NCBI RefSeq assembly: GCF_023715405.1 | Contig: NZ_JAMBOC010000002.1 | Span: forward strand, 1 to 64,000 | Reading direction: 5' to 3' | Source: Solibacillus isronensis | GTDB taxonomy: Bacteria > Bacillota > Bacilli > Bacillales_A > Planococcaceae | DNA: 64,000 nucleotides | Part shown: positions 27,231-35,598 of the stretch, in pieces | How the letters are laid out: each line of letters begins with the position of its first letter | Numbering within the stretch: the stretch's first letter is position 1 | Position numbers and translations under genes: made by a program | The notes under the pieces: generated by a model | Told to the model about the DNA's origin: nothing | The model's database searches: none | What the model saw: only the letters and a program-made list of their open reading frames with translations

Positions 27231-27254
27231 ACGTCCCACATCGGATTTTTTCTT
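27214..27254. terminator. Terminator embedded in the 3' end of yuzB, also serving yutF
   Basis: AAAATCCGATGTGG (27214-27227, the last yuzB codons) pairs with CCACATCGGATTTTT (27237-27251), with the stop codon in the loop. On the opposite strand the same stem ends in TTTTCTT next to the yutF stop. Confidence 0.85.
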
Positions 27255-28018
27255 TATTTAATAAGTTCCATCAAATTTTCTACACAATACGTAGACAGCT
27301 TGGCTTGCTGTTTTACAATTTCAGTAGGAGTAACTCCCGTATTGACATGAATGGTATCACAGCCAAAGTTTATACCACATAAAATATCGGTATCATAGTT
27401 GTCCCCGACCATAACCATTTCATTCTTTTCAAAGTGATGCTCTTCAGCAATGATCTGCAGCATAACCGGTGATGGTTTCCCTACGAACGTCGGTGTAACC
27501 CCGCAAACATTTGCTACTAATTGAACAAATGATCCATTCCCCGGAGTAAAACCCGTTTCATTCGGAAATTTAATATCACCATTTGTTCCAATTAGCTCCG
27601 CGCCATTCTGGACATACCCACATGCTTTTACAAGTTTCTCATATGAGATTTGACGGTCTATCCCCATTACAAGAACATCGCTCTGTTCATCGGTAATCTC
27701 TAATCCTTGCTCGATTAAAGCTGTGCGAATGCCAAGTTCACCGACAACATTCACTTTATTATTTGCACTCATTTTTGCTACATAGGCTGCCGTTGCAAGT
27801 GAGCTTGAATAAATATGATCAAGCGGTGCCTCTACACCAATATCTTGTAAAACTTGCTGAAGTCGTTCACGGGTTTTCGATGAATTGTTCGTTAAATAAT
27901 ACGGTTCAATTCCTTCATCCTGCAGTAGGTGGACAAATTTCACGGCAGAATCGATCGCTTCACTCCCCCGATAGATTGTCCCATCCAAATCAAAGCAATA
28001 CGCTTTATACGGAAACAT
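27254..28018 (-). CDS. yutF: HAD-IIA (NagD-like) phosphatase YutF
   Basis: This 254-aa HAD-superfamily phosphatase has motif I DLDGT (nucleophile D10, D12), motif II near YLTNNSS, a type IIA cap (about 80-175), Lys in GKPSP and motif III MVGDNYDTDI. Related enzymes hydrolyse small sugar phosphates or nucleotides. It corresponds to B. subtilis YutF. Its ATG overlaps the yutE stop as TAATG, so translation is probably coupled. Confidence 0.9.
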   Translation of the reverse strand: MFPYKAYCFDLDGTIYRGSEAIDSAVKFVHLLQDEGIEPYYLTNNSSKTRERLQQVLQDIGVEAPLDHIYSSSLATAAYVAKMSANNKVNVVGELGIRTALIEQGLEITDEQSDVLVMGIDRQISYEKLVKACGYVQNGAELIGTNGDIKFPNETGFTPGNGSFVQLVANVCGVTPTFVGKPSPVMLQIIAEEHHFEKNEMVMVGDNYDTDILCGINFGCDTIHVNTGVTPTEIVKQQAKLSTYCVENLMELIK

Positions 28019-28470
28019 TATGCCTCATCCTCTGGTAAAAAGGCTGAAACTGGTCCTAATTCATTTGTTAAGTAATCGTGAACTTTTGGAGTGAATTGCT
28101 TGAGTATATTTAAGTTTGCTGTTAGTACATTTAAAATTTCTTCACTATCTACAGCGATAAATTCACGAACGATCATTTTGCGTAAGCCGACAACCGCTTT
28201 TAAGGGTGCATCCATCTCTTCTGTAATCACTTTTTCATCAACGAAAATATCGATAATGTCTTCGTAGCTTCCAGGATCACGCATAATAAAGCCGTCAATC
28301 ACCAAGTTTCCTACATCCATCATCGCTTCCATTACATTATGGCCGATTCGTTGTAATGCCAGCTTATGAATATCATCTGCCAACCAGTTTTCAGTCGATT
28401 CAAAGATCGACAGTAACTCGTCCAAGTGTGCTAAGTTGTTTGTAATTTTATTTCTATCTACGAAGTACAT
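28018..28470 (-). CDS. yutE: DUF86 (HepT-like fold) protein YutE
   Basis: This 150-aa all-helical protein belongs to DUF86. The family motif region reads LALQRIGHNVMEAMMDVGN (about 45-63), with RKMIVREF later. Some DUF86 members are HepT toxins paired with a MNT antitoxin, but no nucleotidyltransferase gene is adjacent here and the gene sits in the same yutE-yutF pair as in B. subtilis, so a housekeeping role is more likely. The ATG at 28470 has GGAGG eight nt upstream; the open frame begins five codons earlier. Confidence 0.85.
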   Translation of the reverse strand: MYFVDRNKITNNLAHLDELLSIFESTENWLADDIHKLALQRIGHNVMEAMMDVGNLVIDGFIMRDPGSYEDIIDIFVDEKVITEEMDAPLKAVVGLRKMIVREFIAVDSEEILNVLTANLNILKQFTPKVHDYLTNELGPVSAFLPEDEA

Positions 28471-28561
28471 AGATAAAGCCTCCATTCAATCAATAAAAGT
28501 TGATAGTGTTTTCCTTTATATAGTACCATATTCTATAGAGATGGAAGGGGTACAAAACAAA

Positions 28562-28828
28562 ATGGAACGATTTTTCTTATATGATGATGTAGAAGATACA
28601 AAAACGCGCTTCGTCAGCTTTGCCGGAAAAACTCAGCGCTATGATTTAGCCATATTGCAAAGCAGTCGCTTTTTCGGAAAAGTGCTCGTTCTTGATATCC
28701 AGTTTGGCCGTTTTGCCATTATTGGAGCAGATGATGTGGAAGAACCTGGGTATTTAGAACATGTATACAACCGTACAGAAGAAGAAACGGAAGACTTACG
28801 TGAATATTTACGTGAACTATTAAGCTAA
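28562..28828 (+). CDS. DUF3055 family protein
   Basis: This 88-aa cytosolic protein has the DUF3055 pattern (FFLYDDVEDTKTRFVSFAG, YDLAILQSSRFFGK, and an acidic C-terminus). Its function is unknown. The ATG at 28562 is preceded by GGAAGGGG about 10 nt upstream; an ATG seven codons earlier has no ribosome site. It is divergent from yutE and followed by a strong bidirectional terminator. Confidence 0.85.
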   Translation: MERFFLYDDVEDTKTRFVSFAGKTQRYDLAILQSSRFFGKVLVLDIQFGRFAIIGADDVEEPGYLEHVYNRTEEETEDLREYLRELLS

Positions 28829-28863
28829 AAAAAGAGGGGGCGCTATACGGCGCCTCCTCTTTT
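28827..28863. terminator. Bidirectional terminator between DUF3055 gene and yutD
   Basis: AAAAGAGGGGGCGC pairs with GGCGCCTCCTCTTTT (one mismatch) around a short loop. Confidence 0.88.
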
Positions 28864-28868
28864 GTACG

Positions 28869-29216
28869 TTATTCAGCTGATTCAACCGGCTCTTCTGCCT
28901 CAGTTTGTTGTGCAACGATTTGTTCTTTCTTTTGTTCTTGTGCACGGCCTGTTTTTTGAAGTATAAAATAGGCGCATCCAAAATTACAATATTCGTACAA
29001 ATAGTCTTGAATCGTACTAATTTTTGTATCAAACGTGGATTTTTGATTTTTATCGTCAAAAAATCCTTTTAAACGTAGCTGACCGTAACCCCAGTCCCCT
29101 ACAATATAATCATATTTCGATAAAATATCTGAGTATCGTGCGATAAATGCATCTTCTTGAAAACCTTCCCGCACATTTTCGATCACTTCATAAACATACC
29201 CATCTGCAATAATCAA
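28869..29216 (-). CDS. yutD: YutD family protein (DUF1027)
   Basis: This 115-aa cytosolic protein carries the strongly conserved DUF1027 core (YIVGDWGYGQLRLKGFFDD, TFDTKISTIQDYLYEYCNFG). Its function is unknown. Two GTG codons at 29223-29228 overlap the ribosome site AGGTGG; the TTG at 29216 is 8 nt from it and aligns with the family N-terminus (IIADGYVYEVI), so it is chosen. A charged Gln/Glu-rich tail of about 20 residues is unlike the core. Confidence 0.85.
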   Translation of the reverse strand: MIIADGYVYEVIENVREGFQEDAFIARYSDILSKYDYIVGDWGYGQLRLKGFFDDKNQKSTFDTKISTIQDYLYEYCNFGCAYFILQKTGRAQEQKKEQIVAQQTEAEEPVESAE

Positions 29217-29371
29217 ACTAGACACCACCTATCTATTTCCATGTTAATGAATATTGAACCTGAAAGCAATATTCACAACAAATTTTGTAGGTAAATATGG
29301 TGAAATCAGCTATAGTCCGTCTATCGGCGAGTATTAAAATGCCCGCATAGATAAGTTAAACGTCTATTTTT

Positions 29372-30283
29372 CTACAATGTAACACTTGATTGTTTTGCTG
29401 CATTCACTTGTTCATCCGCATGGTAACTACTGCGTACTAATGGACCTGCTTCACAATGGCTGAAGCCTTTTTCCATAGCGATTTTACGCAGCTTGCCAAA
29501 CTCGATTGGAGAGTAATATTTTTTTACTGGCAAATGTTTTTTTGTCGGCTGTAAATATTGGCCGATTGTCATAATATCAACATTGTTTGCACGCAGGTCA
29601 TCCATTACTTCATAGATTTCCTCTAACGTTTCTCCTAAACCAATCATTAAAGAAGATTTTGTCGGTATAGTTGGCTGCATTTCTTTTGCTCTGCGTAAAA
29701 ACTCCAGTGAACGGTCATATGTCGCTTTTGCCCGAACACGTGGTGTCAGACTGCGTACTGTTTCAATATTATGGTTTAAAATGTCCGGCTTTGCGTCCAT
29801 TAATATGCGTAAACTTTCTTCACGACCGCTTAAATCAGATGGTAGTACTTCCACAGAAGTTAACGGGCTTTTACGGCGGATTGCACGCACCGTTTCTGCC
29901 AATACTTCCGCGCCCCCGTCTTTCAGGTCATCACGCGCTACCATTGTAATAACAACATGCTTTAAATTCATTAACGCAACAGAATCTGCTACGCGCTCTG
30001 GTTCAGCCAAGTCCAATTCATTAGGCAAACCTGTTTTAACTGCACAGAAACGACATGCACGCGTACATACAGAACCTAAAATCATCATTGTTGCTGTACG
30101 ACGCTCACCCCAGCATTCATGAATATTCGGGCAGCGAGCTTCCTCACATACCGTATGCAAGTTATTGTCCCGCATTAATTTTTTTAGTGCTTTGTATTCG
30201 TCATTGGTATTTAGCTTAATTTTTAGCCACTCCGGTTTGCGCAAGTGTTCTTCTCTAGGATTAGTTGGTTTACAAGATGTCAT
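29372..30283 (-). CDS. lipA: Lipoyl synthase
   Basis: This 303-aa radical-SAM enzyme inserts two sulfur atoms into octanoyl groups on lipoyl domains such as GcvH, also encoded in this window. The auxiliary-cluster cysteines are C46, C51 and C57 and the radical-SAM cysteines are C73, C77 and C80 (CTRACRFC). The auxiliary-cluster serine is in RSSYHA near the C-terminus. The ATG at 30283 follows GGGGAG; the open frame starts six codons earlier. It is in the yut-yun order of B. subtilis. I see no clear terminator behind it. Confidence 0.95.
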   Translation of the reverse strand: MTSCKPTNPREEHLRKPEWLKIKLNTNDEYKALKKLMRDNNLHTVCEEARCPNIHECWGERRTATMMILGSVCTRACRFCAVKTGLPNELDLAEPERVADSVALMNLKHVVITMVARDDLKDGGAEVLAETVRAIRRKSPLTSVEVLPSDLSGREESLRILMDAKPDILNHNIETVRSLTPRVRAKATYDRSLEFLRRAKEMQPTIPTKSSLMIGLGETLEEIYEVMDDLRANNVDIMTIGQYLQPTKKHLPVKKYYSPIEFGKLRKIAMEKGFSHCEAGPLVRSSYHADEQVNAAKQSSVTL

Positions 30284-30395
30284 ATCATTTACTCCCCTCA
30301 CTCAAATGCTACGATGTTCTGATGTCAGAGTATCATATTAACAACTTTCCAACAACAGAGTATTCTCATAATTTTAATTTATCATAATTAAGTTA

Positions 30396-31166
30396 CTATT
30401 CGTAAGGGATTGGTACTTCGATAGACGGCTGTGCCCCTTCACCTGCACTGTAAATATGCGGCACAGTTCCTCTTACTAGACCAATTGCTATCGGGATTTT
30501 CTGCTCGACCGACGCAGATTTACTGGCAAATGGCACGATAATTTGGACATTCACTCCAATGAGTAAATTTACTTCTACAATTGCATTATTTATGCCAAAT
30601 TCACTTACTGTTGATTCAACATTGCTGCTCACATTCCCAATAATATGAAAGCGAATCGGTATTTTCGGCCCTAAATTCCCGATAATCGGAAGGTTTAAAG
30701 CCTGCCCTAATGGTACGAAAAATACGATTCCGTCACCGGCTTCCATTTTTCCTACGTCATATTCTACATTTTCCAAATTCGGCAAATGTGATAAATCTCC
30801 ATTTTCAGCCTGTTCTAAATACTCTTTTACTAATGCTGTTGTTTCTGCCCGTACTTGGTTAATTATTTCCGTATTAAATTTTGTCGTAATCATATCATCT
30901 GATTGGGTCGGTAAATCGACGATGACATCATTTACATCAAGCACACTTGATGTTCTGGAATTAATTGCTTTACTCACAACATACGAAGCTACTTTAAATG
31001 TTTGGACTTCGGCGTACTGTAAATAGGTTGGCATTAATCTATCGTTAATAACATATATACTAAAACAAACCATACCGACAATACTGACGATAACGATTGT
31101 TACGGCATTATGCATTTTGCCTTTTTTCCTGCCATAGGAATTCCACTTTCTTTTACGAAAACGCAA
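30396..31166 (-). CDS. yunB: Sporulation protein YunB
   Basis: This 256-aa protein has a basic N-terminus (MRFRKRKWNSYGRKKGK), one membrane helix (21-41) and an exported beta-rich domain (45-256). It fits B. subtilis YunB, a SigE-controlled mother-cell protein needed for normal spore formation. The start is a TTG at 31166, and GGAAGGAGG lies 7-8 nt upstream. That ribosome site and the T-tract before the TTG belong to the terminator hairpin of the preceding HD-GYP gene. Confidence 0.88.
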   Translation of the reverse strand: MRFRKRKWNSYGRKKGKMHNAVTIVIVSIVGMVCFSIYVINDRLMPTYLQYAEVQTFKVASYVVSKAINSRTSSVLDVNDVIVDLPTQSDDMITTKFNTEIINQVRAETTALVKEYLEQAENGDLSHLPNLENVEYDVGKMEAGDGIVFFVPLGQALNLPIIGNLGPKIPIRFHIIGNVSSNVESTVSEFGINNAIVEVNLLIGVNVQIIVPFASKSASVEQKIPIAIGLVRGTVPHIYSAGEGAQPSIEVPIPYE

Positions 31167-31207
31167 AAAAAATCCTCCTTCCCATAAAATATGAGAAGGA
31201 GGATTTT
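31165..31207 (-). terminator. Terminator of HD-GYP gene containing the yunB ribosome binding site
   Basis: A perfect 12-bp stem (AAATCCTCCTTC with GAAGGAGGATTT), 13-nt loop and eight T residues on the minus strand. The 3' arm contains the yunB GGAAGGAGG, and the T-tract runs into the yunB TTG start codon. Confidence 0.88.
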
Positions 31208-31208
31208 T

Positions 31209-32312
31209 CTATTCTATATTTTCATCAAAATCTACATCAACTTTTTTAATATCGACTGTCGGGTAATCACTTAAACATATTTCATAAGTAGCGTCCAACA
31301 TCTGACCGTTTTCCTGGAAAATACGTATCCAAGGACGTGTCACATCGACAAGATTTTGCTTTGATACAATTCCACGTCTTCCATCGGACAACAGCACAAT
31401 TGATCCATTTGCATAATGGACAACACTCCGTTTAAATGCCTGCATCACCTTTGCATCAAACTGCATTCCGTTACCGTTATCTATGATTGCAATCGCTTCT
31501 GACGGCAACATTTTCTTCCGGTATATCCGATTTGATGTTAATGCATCAAACACGTCTGCAACAGCGATAATTTTTGCAAACGGATGAATTTCATTGTTAA
31601 CAAGCCCCCGTGGATAACCGCTTCCATCAATTCGTTCATGATGCTGAAACGCGCAATGTGCTACAAGCAATGACACTGAATGTAAATTGCGTAATAAGTC
31701 AAACCCGTAACGGGCATGGTTCTTCATCTCTTCGTATTCTTCATCCGTTAAGTTACTCGGCTTCAATAAAATATCAGGCGAAATAAGCAGCTTGCCCACA
31801 TCATGTAAAATAGCCCCAATTCCAATTAATCGTATGTCTTCGTAAGAATAGCCCATTTCCTTAGCAATCGCGATTGAATACAATGCTACTTGGAATGAAT
31901 GCTGGTAAATATATTTGTCATACAAATAAGCATCCGTCAGAACCATTAATACTTCCTCGCTATTAATAATGGCATTCATAATATCATCGACAATAAAGCC
32001 AATTACTTTGGACTGTTGATCCAGCACATAGGACGCCTGATCCCGTTTCGCTTTTTTCACATTTTCAAACGATTTAGCCATATTTTTAACGGCTTCCATT
32101 CTTTTTAACGGTGCAATCGTTTCTTCTATTTCAATACCGGCTGATAGTTTGTCATCAATGTATAAATAATGAATATTCAGCTCTCGCAGCCTTTCAATAA
32201 TTCGGCTTGTTACAACGACATTTTTATGAAGCAGTGGATGACCAGCTTCATTCCAAATAGTTCTGCCGACTGCCATACCTTCTTTCAAAACATTTATCGA
32301 TATTAATCGCAT
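31209..32312 (-). CDS. HD-GYP domain cyclic-di-GMP phosphodiesterase
   Basis: This 367-aa cytosolic protein has an N-terminal DUF3391-like part (1-75) and an HD-GYP domain with H170-D171, K174 (ILHDVGK), HH at 224-225 and GSGYPRG (230-236). These metal ligands and the GYP motif are intact, so c-di-GMP hydrolysis is expected. A C-terminal beta domain (about 300-365) follows. It is encoded within 12 kb of a degenerate EAL protein. GGAG is about 12 nt from the ATG, a long spacing. Confidence 0.9.
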   Translation of the reverse strand: MRLISINVLKEGMAVGRTIWNEAGHPLLHKNVVVTSRIIERLRELNIHYLYIDDKLSAGIEIEETIAPLKRMEAVKNMAKSFENVKKAKRDQASYVLDQQSKVIGFIVDDIMNAIINSEEVLMVLTDAYLYDKYIYQHSFQVALYSIAIAKEMGYSYEDIRLIGIGAILHDVGKLLISPDILLKPSNLTDEEYEEMKNHARYGFDLLRNLHSVSLLVAHCAFQHHERIDGSGYPRGLVNNEIHPFAKIIAVADVFDALTSNRIYRKKMLPSEAIAIIDNGNGMQFDAKVMQAFKRSVVHYANGSIVLLSDGRRGIVSKQNLVDVTRPWIRIFQENGQMLDATYEICLSDYPTVDIKKVDVDFDENIE

Positions 32313-32377
32313 CTATACTAATTTCTCCATTCTACTATTACGTTCATTATATAATTGGAAAGTGGCTTTTGGGAAAT

Positions 32378-33742
32378 TTACTGAAACTTTTTCATACAAT
32401 AATTTTTAAAGACATCCCGGATAAATTCCGGTAGCATATATTGCTTTTTTGCATATTTAAAGCTTGGGAAAAAATAACCGAATGTAAACAGATCCAATGT
32501 TGCTAATCGGTAGATCCGATCCGGCTCCATGAGTTTCCCGTTAATATATAACTCACGCTGCTTCGTCATCTCAATACCATAATTCAATATTTTTCCGAAA
32601 ATCACACCCCTAAAACCAAGGCCTTTTAATTCAAGACGCGGCCATTCTTCGTTTTCGGATTGAGTATAAATTTCTTTTAATTCACTGCCGGTTATTTGCA
32701 CGACACATATATTTATCGGATGGGGAAAAATTTTATGAATATCATATGTAGAAATTAGTCCTTTACGCAACGGTTCGACAAAAATTCCAGCATTGAACAT
32801 AACACAATCCGCTTCTGTATAATCATACATACACTCTGCAAATAAATCCGATAATTGGGAACGGTGAAACCATTCTTTATTGTAAGGTTTCGTTAATGTG
32901 AAAATAGGTTTTTCCAAAATAGCCTTTGCTTCTTTTTGAAGATTGGACAACCACTGTTCTTCTTCTTCGACAGTTGGTAAAAGTGCGTTTTCAAATAATT
33001 GATCTGATTTTCCCACTAATTTTCTGGACTTGTGGTCAAATTCCATCGTTAACTGTCCGGTATACTGCCCAAATTTCCCGCCTCCAGTTAAGAGTACATT
33101 GTTTTCCACTTTACCTTTTTCAAACACATGATGTGTGTGCGAACCGAAAATCACATCGATAATCGGGCATTCCTGTGCCAGCAATTCATCTTCGGTAATC
33201 CCTAAATGTGATAAACAAACGATTATATCTACCTGCTCTTTTAATTCAAATGCAAGCTTCACAAGCTCTGTACGCGGGTTTGTCACGTCCCACCCAAGCT
33301 CCTTATAGAAAAGGTCGAACGGGGCAGTCGCAGCTATTACAGCGATTTTTGTGCCATACTGGGTAGTTAATATTGTGTAAGGTTTCAACCACCGGGGGTT
33401 TTCTTCTGATTGTGAATATAGATTTGCAACAACTACTTCGAACTTTGCGTCATCATATAAATGATAGAGCAAATTATAGGAGAGCGTTATGCCTTCATTG
33501 TTTCCAATTGTCACAACATCATAATCCGCATCATTCAGCATTTTGATATTACCCTTACCTAGTGTTGCCTCTGTATATAAATTGGAACGGTCCAAATGAT
33601 CTCCTAAATCGATCAAGAAGCTAGTTTCACCTTTATCGGCCAGTAATTGACGTTGTATTTGAATAAACGACTGACTGCGTTTCCAGTACGTAAAATGACT
33701 ATGCAAATCATTCGTATGGAATATATGAATTACTTCTCGCAC
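32378..33742 (-). CDS. yunD: Bifunctional metallophosphatase/5'-nucleotidase (YunD)
   Basis: This 454-aa protein has an N-terminal calcineurin-like metallophosphatase domain (FHTNDLHSH near residues 8-16, DLGDHLD, GNNEG, SHLG, GSHTHH) and a C-terminal 5'-nucleotidase domain (about 270-440). No signal peptide is visible, unlike many secreted family members. It corresponds to B. subtilis YunD. The GTG at 33742 lies 10 nt after GAGGTGG; the frame is open upstream to a TTG at 33778 that overlaps the yunF end. Confidence 0.88.
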   Translation of the reverse strand: MREVIHIFHTNDLHSHFTYWKRSQSFIQIQRQLLADKGETSFLIDLGDHLDRSNLYTEATLGKGNIKMLNDADYDVVTIGNNEGITLSYNLLYHLYDDAKFEVVVANLYSQSEENPRWLKPYTILTTQYGTKIAVIAATAPFDLFYKELGWDVTNPRTELVKLAFELKEQVDIIVCLSHLGITEDELLAQECPIIDVIFGSHTHHVFEKGKVENNVLLTGGGKFGQYTGQLTMEFDHKSRKLVGKSDQLFENALLPTVEEEEQWLSNLQKEAKAILEKPIFTLTKPYNKEWFHRSQLSDLFAECMYDYTEADCVMFNAGIFVEPLRKGLISTYDIHKIFPHPINICVVQITGSELKEIYTQSENEEWPRLELKGLGFRGVIFGKILNYGIEMTKQRELYINGKLMEPDRIYRLATLDLFTFGYFFPSFKYAKKQYMLPEFIRDVFKNYCMKKFQ

Positions 33743-33767
33743 TTTTGCATTGCCACCTCGCTTTACG

Positions 33768-34619
33768 TTATTCTTCAAAAAGACCTAATTGCTTTGGCGC
33801 TAAACCATCAAATTCAAGATCAAGAATTTGCTGCATTCGTTTTGCATTTTTGGCTGCATGCCCTCCAGAATTATTATTAAATAATACGAAGACATGTTTT
33901 GATTGGCGTGCCAAAAATTTTACTTCCTCTGCAAGTTTCTGCAGTTCCTCTTCATTATAATCATATAAAAACCGCACTTTGCGCCAGTTTTCCCCATGCC
34001 CTATATTTCGCCATCCATGAACATTGCGACCATGAATACGTACGAGCACCTTCTCACTAGTAGCAATTGGTACAAAAGGAGCGGAGCCGCTTCCTGCCTG
34101 CGGTTCATCACAAACTGTATGAATCAAATGATGGTCTTTTAAAAATTGCAGTGTCTTCTCTTTCATTTCCGCACTGTACCAAGTTTGGTTTCGAAACTCA
34201 ATAGCAATAGGATACCCTTGTAATTGTTGCTTTATATAACGGATATATTGAACATTTTTCCCTTGGCAGTCAAACCAAGGAGGAAATTGAACTAGTACCA
34301 TTGCAAGCTTACCGTGCTTTTTAAATGTATCTGCACAATTTCGAAATGCGTTGAACATATCATTTTTCGTCTCAAATGGCAGTTCATCGCGTAAATGACC
34401 TGTCATGCCCTGATAAGCCTTCACGACAAATTGAAAACTATCCGGTGTATCCTTGCACCATTTCTCTACATTTGCCGGTGAAGGAATCGCATAAAAAGAC
34501 GTATCTAATTCTACGACAGGGAAATGCCCGCTATAATCAAATAATTTATCTTTTGCTGCAGTAACTTCACTATATACTTCCGGGTGATCTCCCCAACCAG
34601 TTAAGCCGATTGAAATCAT
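33768..34619 (-). CDS. yunF: DUF72 TIM-barrel protein (YunF)
   Basis: This 283-aa cytosolic protein of DUF72 begins MISIGLTGWGDHPEVYSE, with ELDTSFYAIPS, VKAYQGMTGH, IEFRNQTWY, RIHGRN and FVLFNNNSGG characteristic of the family. The fold is a TIM barrel and the function is unknown. It corresponds to B. subtilis YunF. It lies immediately upstream of yunD on the same strand, so both are likely on one transcript. GAGAGGTGA lies before the ATG. Confidence 0.9.
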   Translation of the reverse strand: MISIGLTGWGDHPEVYSEVTAAKDKLFDYSGHFPVVELDTSFYAIPSPANVEKWCKDTPDSFQFVVKAYQGMTGHLRDELPFETKNDMFNAFRNCADTFKKHGKLAMVLVQFPPWFDCQGKNVQYIRYIKQQLQGYPIAIEFRNQTWYSAEMKEKTLQFLKDHHLIHTVCDEPQAGSGSAPFVPIATSEKVLVRIHGRNVHGWRNIGHGENWRKVRFLYDYNEEELQKLAEEVKFLARQSKHVFVLFNNNSGGHAAKNAKRMQQILDLEFDGLAPKQLGLFEE

Positions 34620-34727
34620 CGTTCTTCACCTCTCTAGCATTGTATAATACCTTACCCTTTTCAATGGTCATTCATTGCAAAACACTACATTTCACATCAT
34701 AATAATAGAAAAAAGGAGGACAAGTTT

Positions 34728-35042
34728 ATGCATATTTTACAATCAACAGAGGAATTTGAGCAATTTAAAAGCAGTTCAGCCGTTATTTTCGAATTTACAG
34801 CGGATTGGTGCGGAGATTGTCGTTTCATTGATCCGTTTATGCCGGAAGTCGTTGAAAAATTTCCGGAATATAAATTCGTTAAAGTAGACCGTGATAAGTT
34901 TTTAGATCTATGTATTGATTTAGGAATTATCGGTATTCCTAGTTTTTTAGCTTATGAAAACGGCACGGAGCTTGGACGTTTCGTCAGCAAAGACCGTAAA
35001 ACACAACAGGAAATCGAAAACTTCATTTCCAACTTAAAATAG
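34728..35042 (+). CDS. Thioredoxin-like protein with CGDC active site
   Basis: This 104-aa single-domain thioredoxin-fold protein has C28-G-D-C31 in place of the usual CGPC, in the context FTADWCGDCRF. The cis-Pro loop GIPSFLA is present. The CGDC tetrapeptide suggests a redox potential different from thioredoxin; the partner is unknown. AAAGGAGG is well spaced from the ATG. It is monocistronic. Confidence 0.9.
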   Translation: MHILQSTEEFEQFKSSSAVIFEFTADWCGDCRFIDPFMPEVVEKFPEYKFVKVDRDKFLDLCIDLGIIGIPSFLAYENGTELGRFVSKDRKTQQEIENFISNLK

Positions 35043-35046
35043 AAAA

Positions 35047-35085
35047 AAGCTTCAAACGCTTAAGTAGTCGTTTGAAGCCATTTTA
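35047..35085. terminator. Bidirectional terminator
   Basis: GCTTCAAACG pairs perfectly with CGTTTGAAGC around a 10-nt loop. The minus-strand copy runs into TTTTTTC, which makes it the better terminator for the 47-aa gene at 35089-35232. Confidence 0.82.
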
Positions 35086-35088
35086 ATA

Positions 35089-35232
35089 TTATTTAATAAT
35101 ACCTTCATGCTCTTCATTTTTCATAATCTTACCGTTCTTCTTTTCCTTTAAAGCCCAAAAAGTGAGTGCTACTGCAACTACAACTACAGCACCAGGAACC
35201 CCTAAAGCTACTGGCCAAAATAAGTTTTCCAT
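35089..35232 (-). CDS. 47-aa single-span membrane protein
   Basis: This short gene encodes MENLFWPVALGVPGAVVV followed by VAVALTFWALKEKKN and an ionic tail GKIMKNEEHEGIIK. Residues 5-28 form one membrane helix and the tail is cytoplasmic by the positive-inside rule. AAGGAG lies 8 nt before the ATG and a bidirectional terminator follows the TAA, so it has a complete expression context. I do not recognise a family. It is not part of an operon. Confidence 0.72.
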   Translation of the reverse strand: MENLFWPVALGVPGAVVVVAVALTFWALKEKKNGKIMKNEEHEGIIK

Positions 35233-35372
35233 TTTTGTCGCTCCTTCATATACATTCTAAATCCATTATTCCATCTAATACAATTATTGTAAACGTATAC
35301 TATGCGCTTTCTGGAATCTTTCTAGTAAAGTTGTTTATTTCTTCACGAATTCACCACAATTAGAACAAAAGC

Positions 35373-35483
35373 GCTAAAGCGCCCGTTCAACTCCGACAGC
35401 CATTGGAGGGCCCGACGCAAAAGTAAATGCTTCACCACTTTTGCATGGAGGGACCGAAATGGCCGAGGAGTTGGCGCTTTAGC
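35373..35483. repeat. Complex inverted-repeat element (structured, about 111 bp)
   Basis: Nested arms pair in order: GCTAAAGCGCC (35373-35383) with GGCGCTTTAGC (35473-35483), AACTCC with GGAGTT, GCCATT with AATGGC, and GCAAAAGT (35417-35424) with ACTTTTGC (35437-35444). The terminal loop is 12 nt. Internal loops carry a direct pair GGAGGGCCCGAC and GGAGGGACCGAA. No frame or terminator T-tract explains it. It lies in the 366-bp gap between the 47-aa gene and sufB; the rest of that gap (35233-35372, 35484-35548) shows no gene. Confidence 0.8.
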
Positions 35484-35548
35484 CTAGACGTAGACAGTCG
35501 TTTAGTTCAAAGTTATCCACAATGCCAAAATCTATTGTTTCCTTAACA

Positions 35549-35590
35549 TAAAAAAGCACCTGTCTCCAATAAATTGGAGGCAAGTGCCTG
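35549..35590 (-). terminator. Terminator of the suf operon
   Basis: On the minus strand GCACTTGCCTCCAA pairs with TTGGAGACAGGTGC (two imperfect pairs), followed by TTTTTTAT, directly after the sufB stop. Confidence 0.85.
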
Positions 35591-35598
35591 GATAAAAA

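Noticed and set aside
28018..28485. DUF86 gene as HepT toxin of a toxin-antitoxin pair
   Set aside because: No MNT nucleotidyltransferase partner is adjacent, the gene lies in the conserved yutE-yutF pair, and the family motif is not a clear RxxxxHxY.
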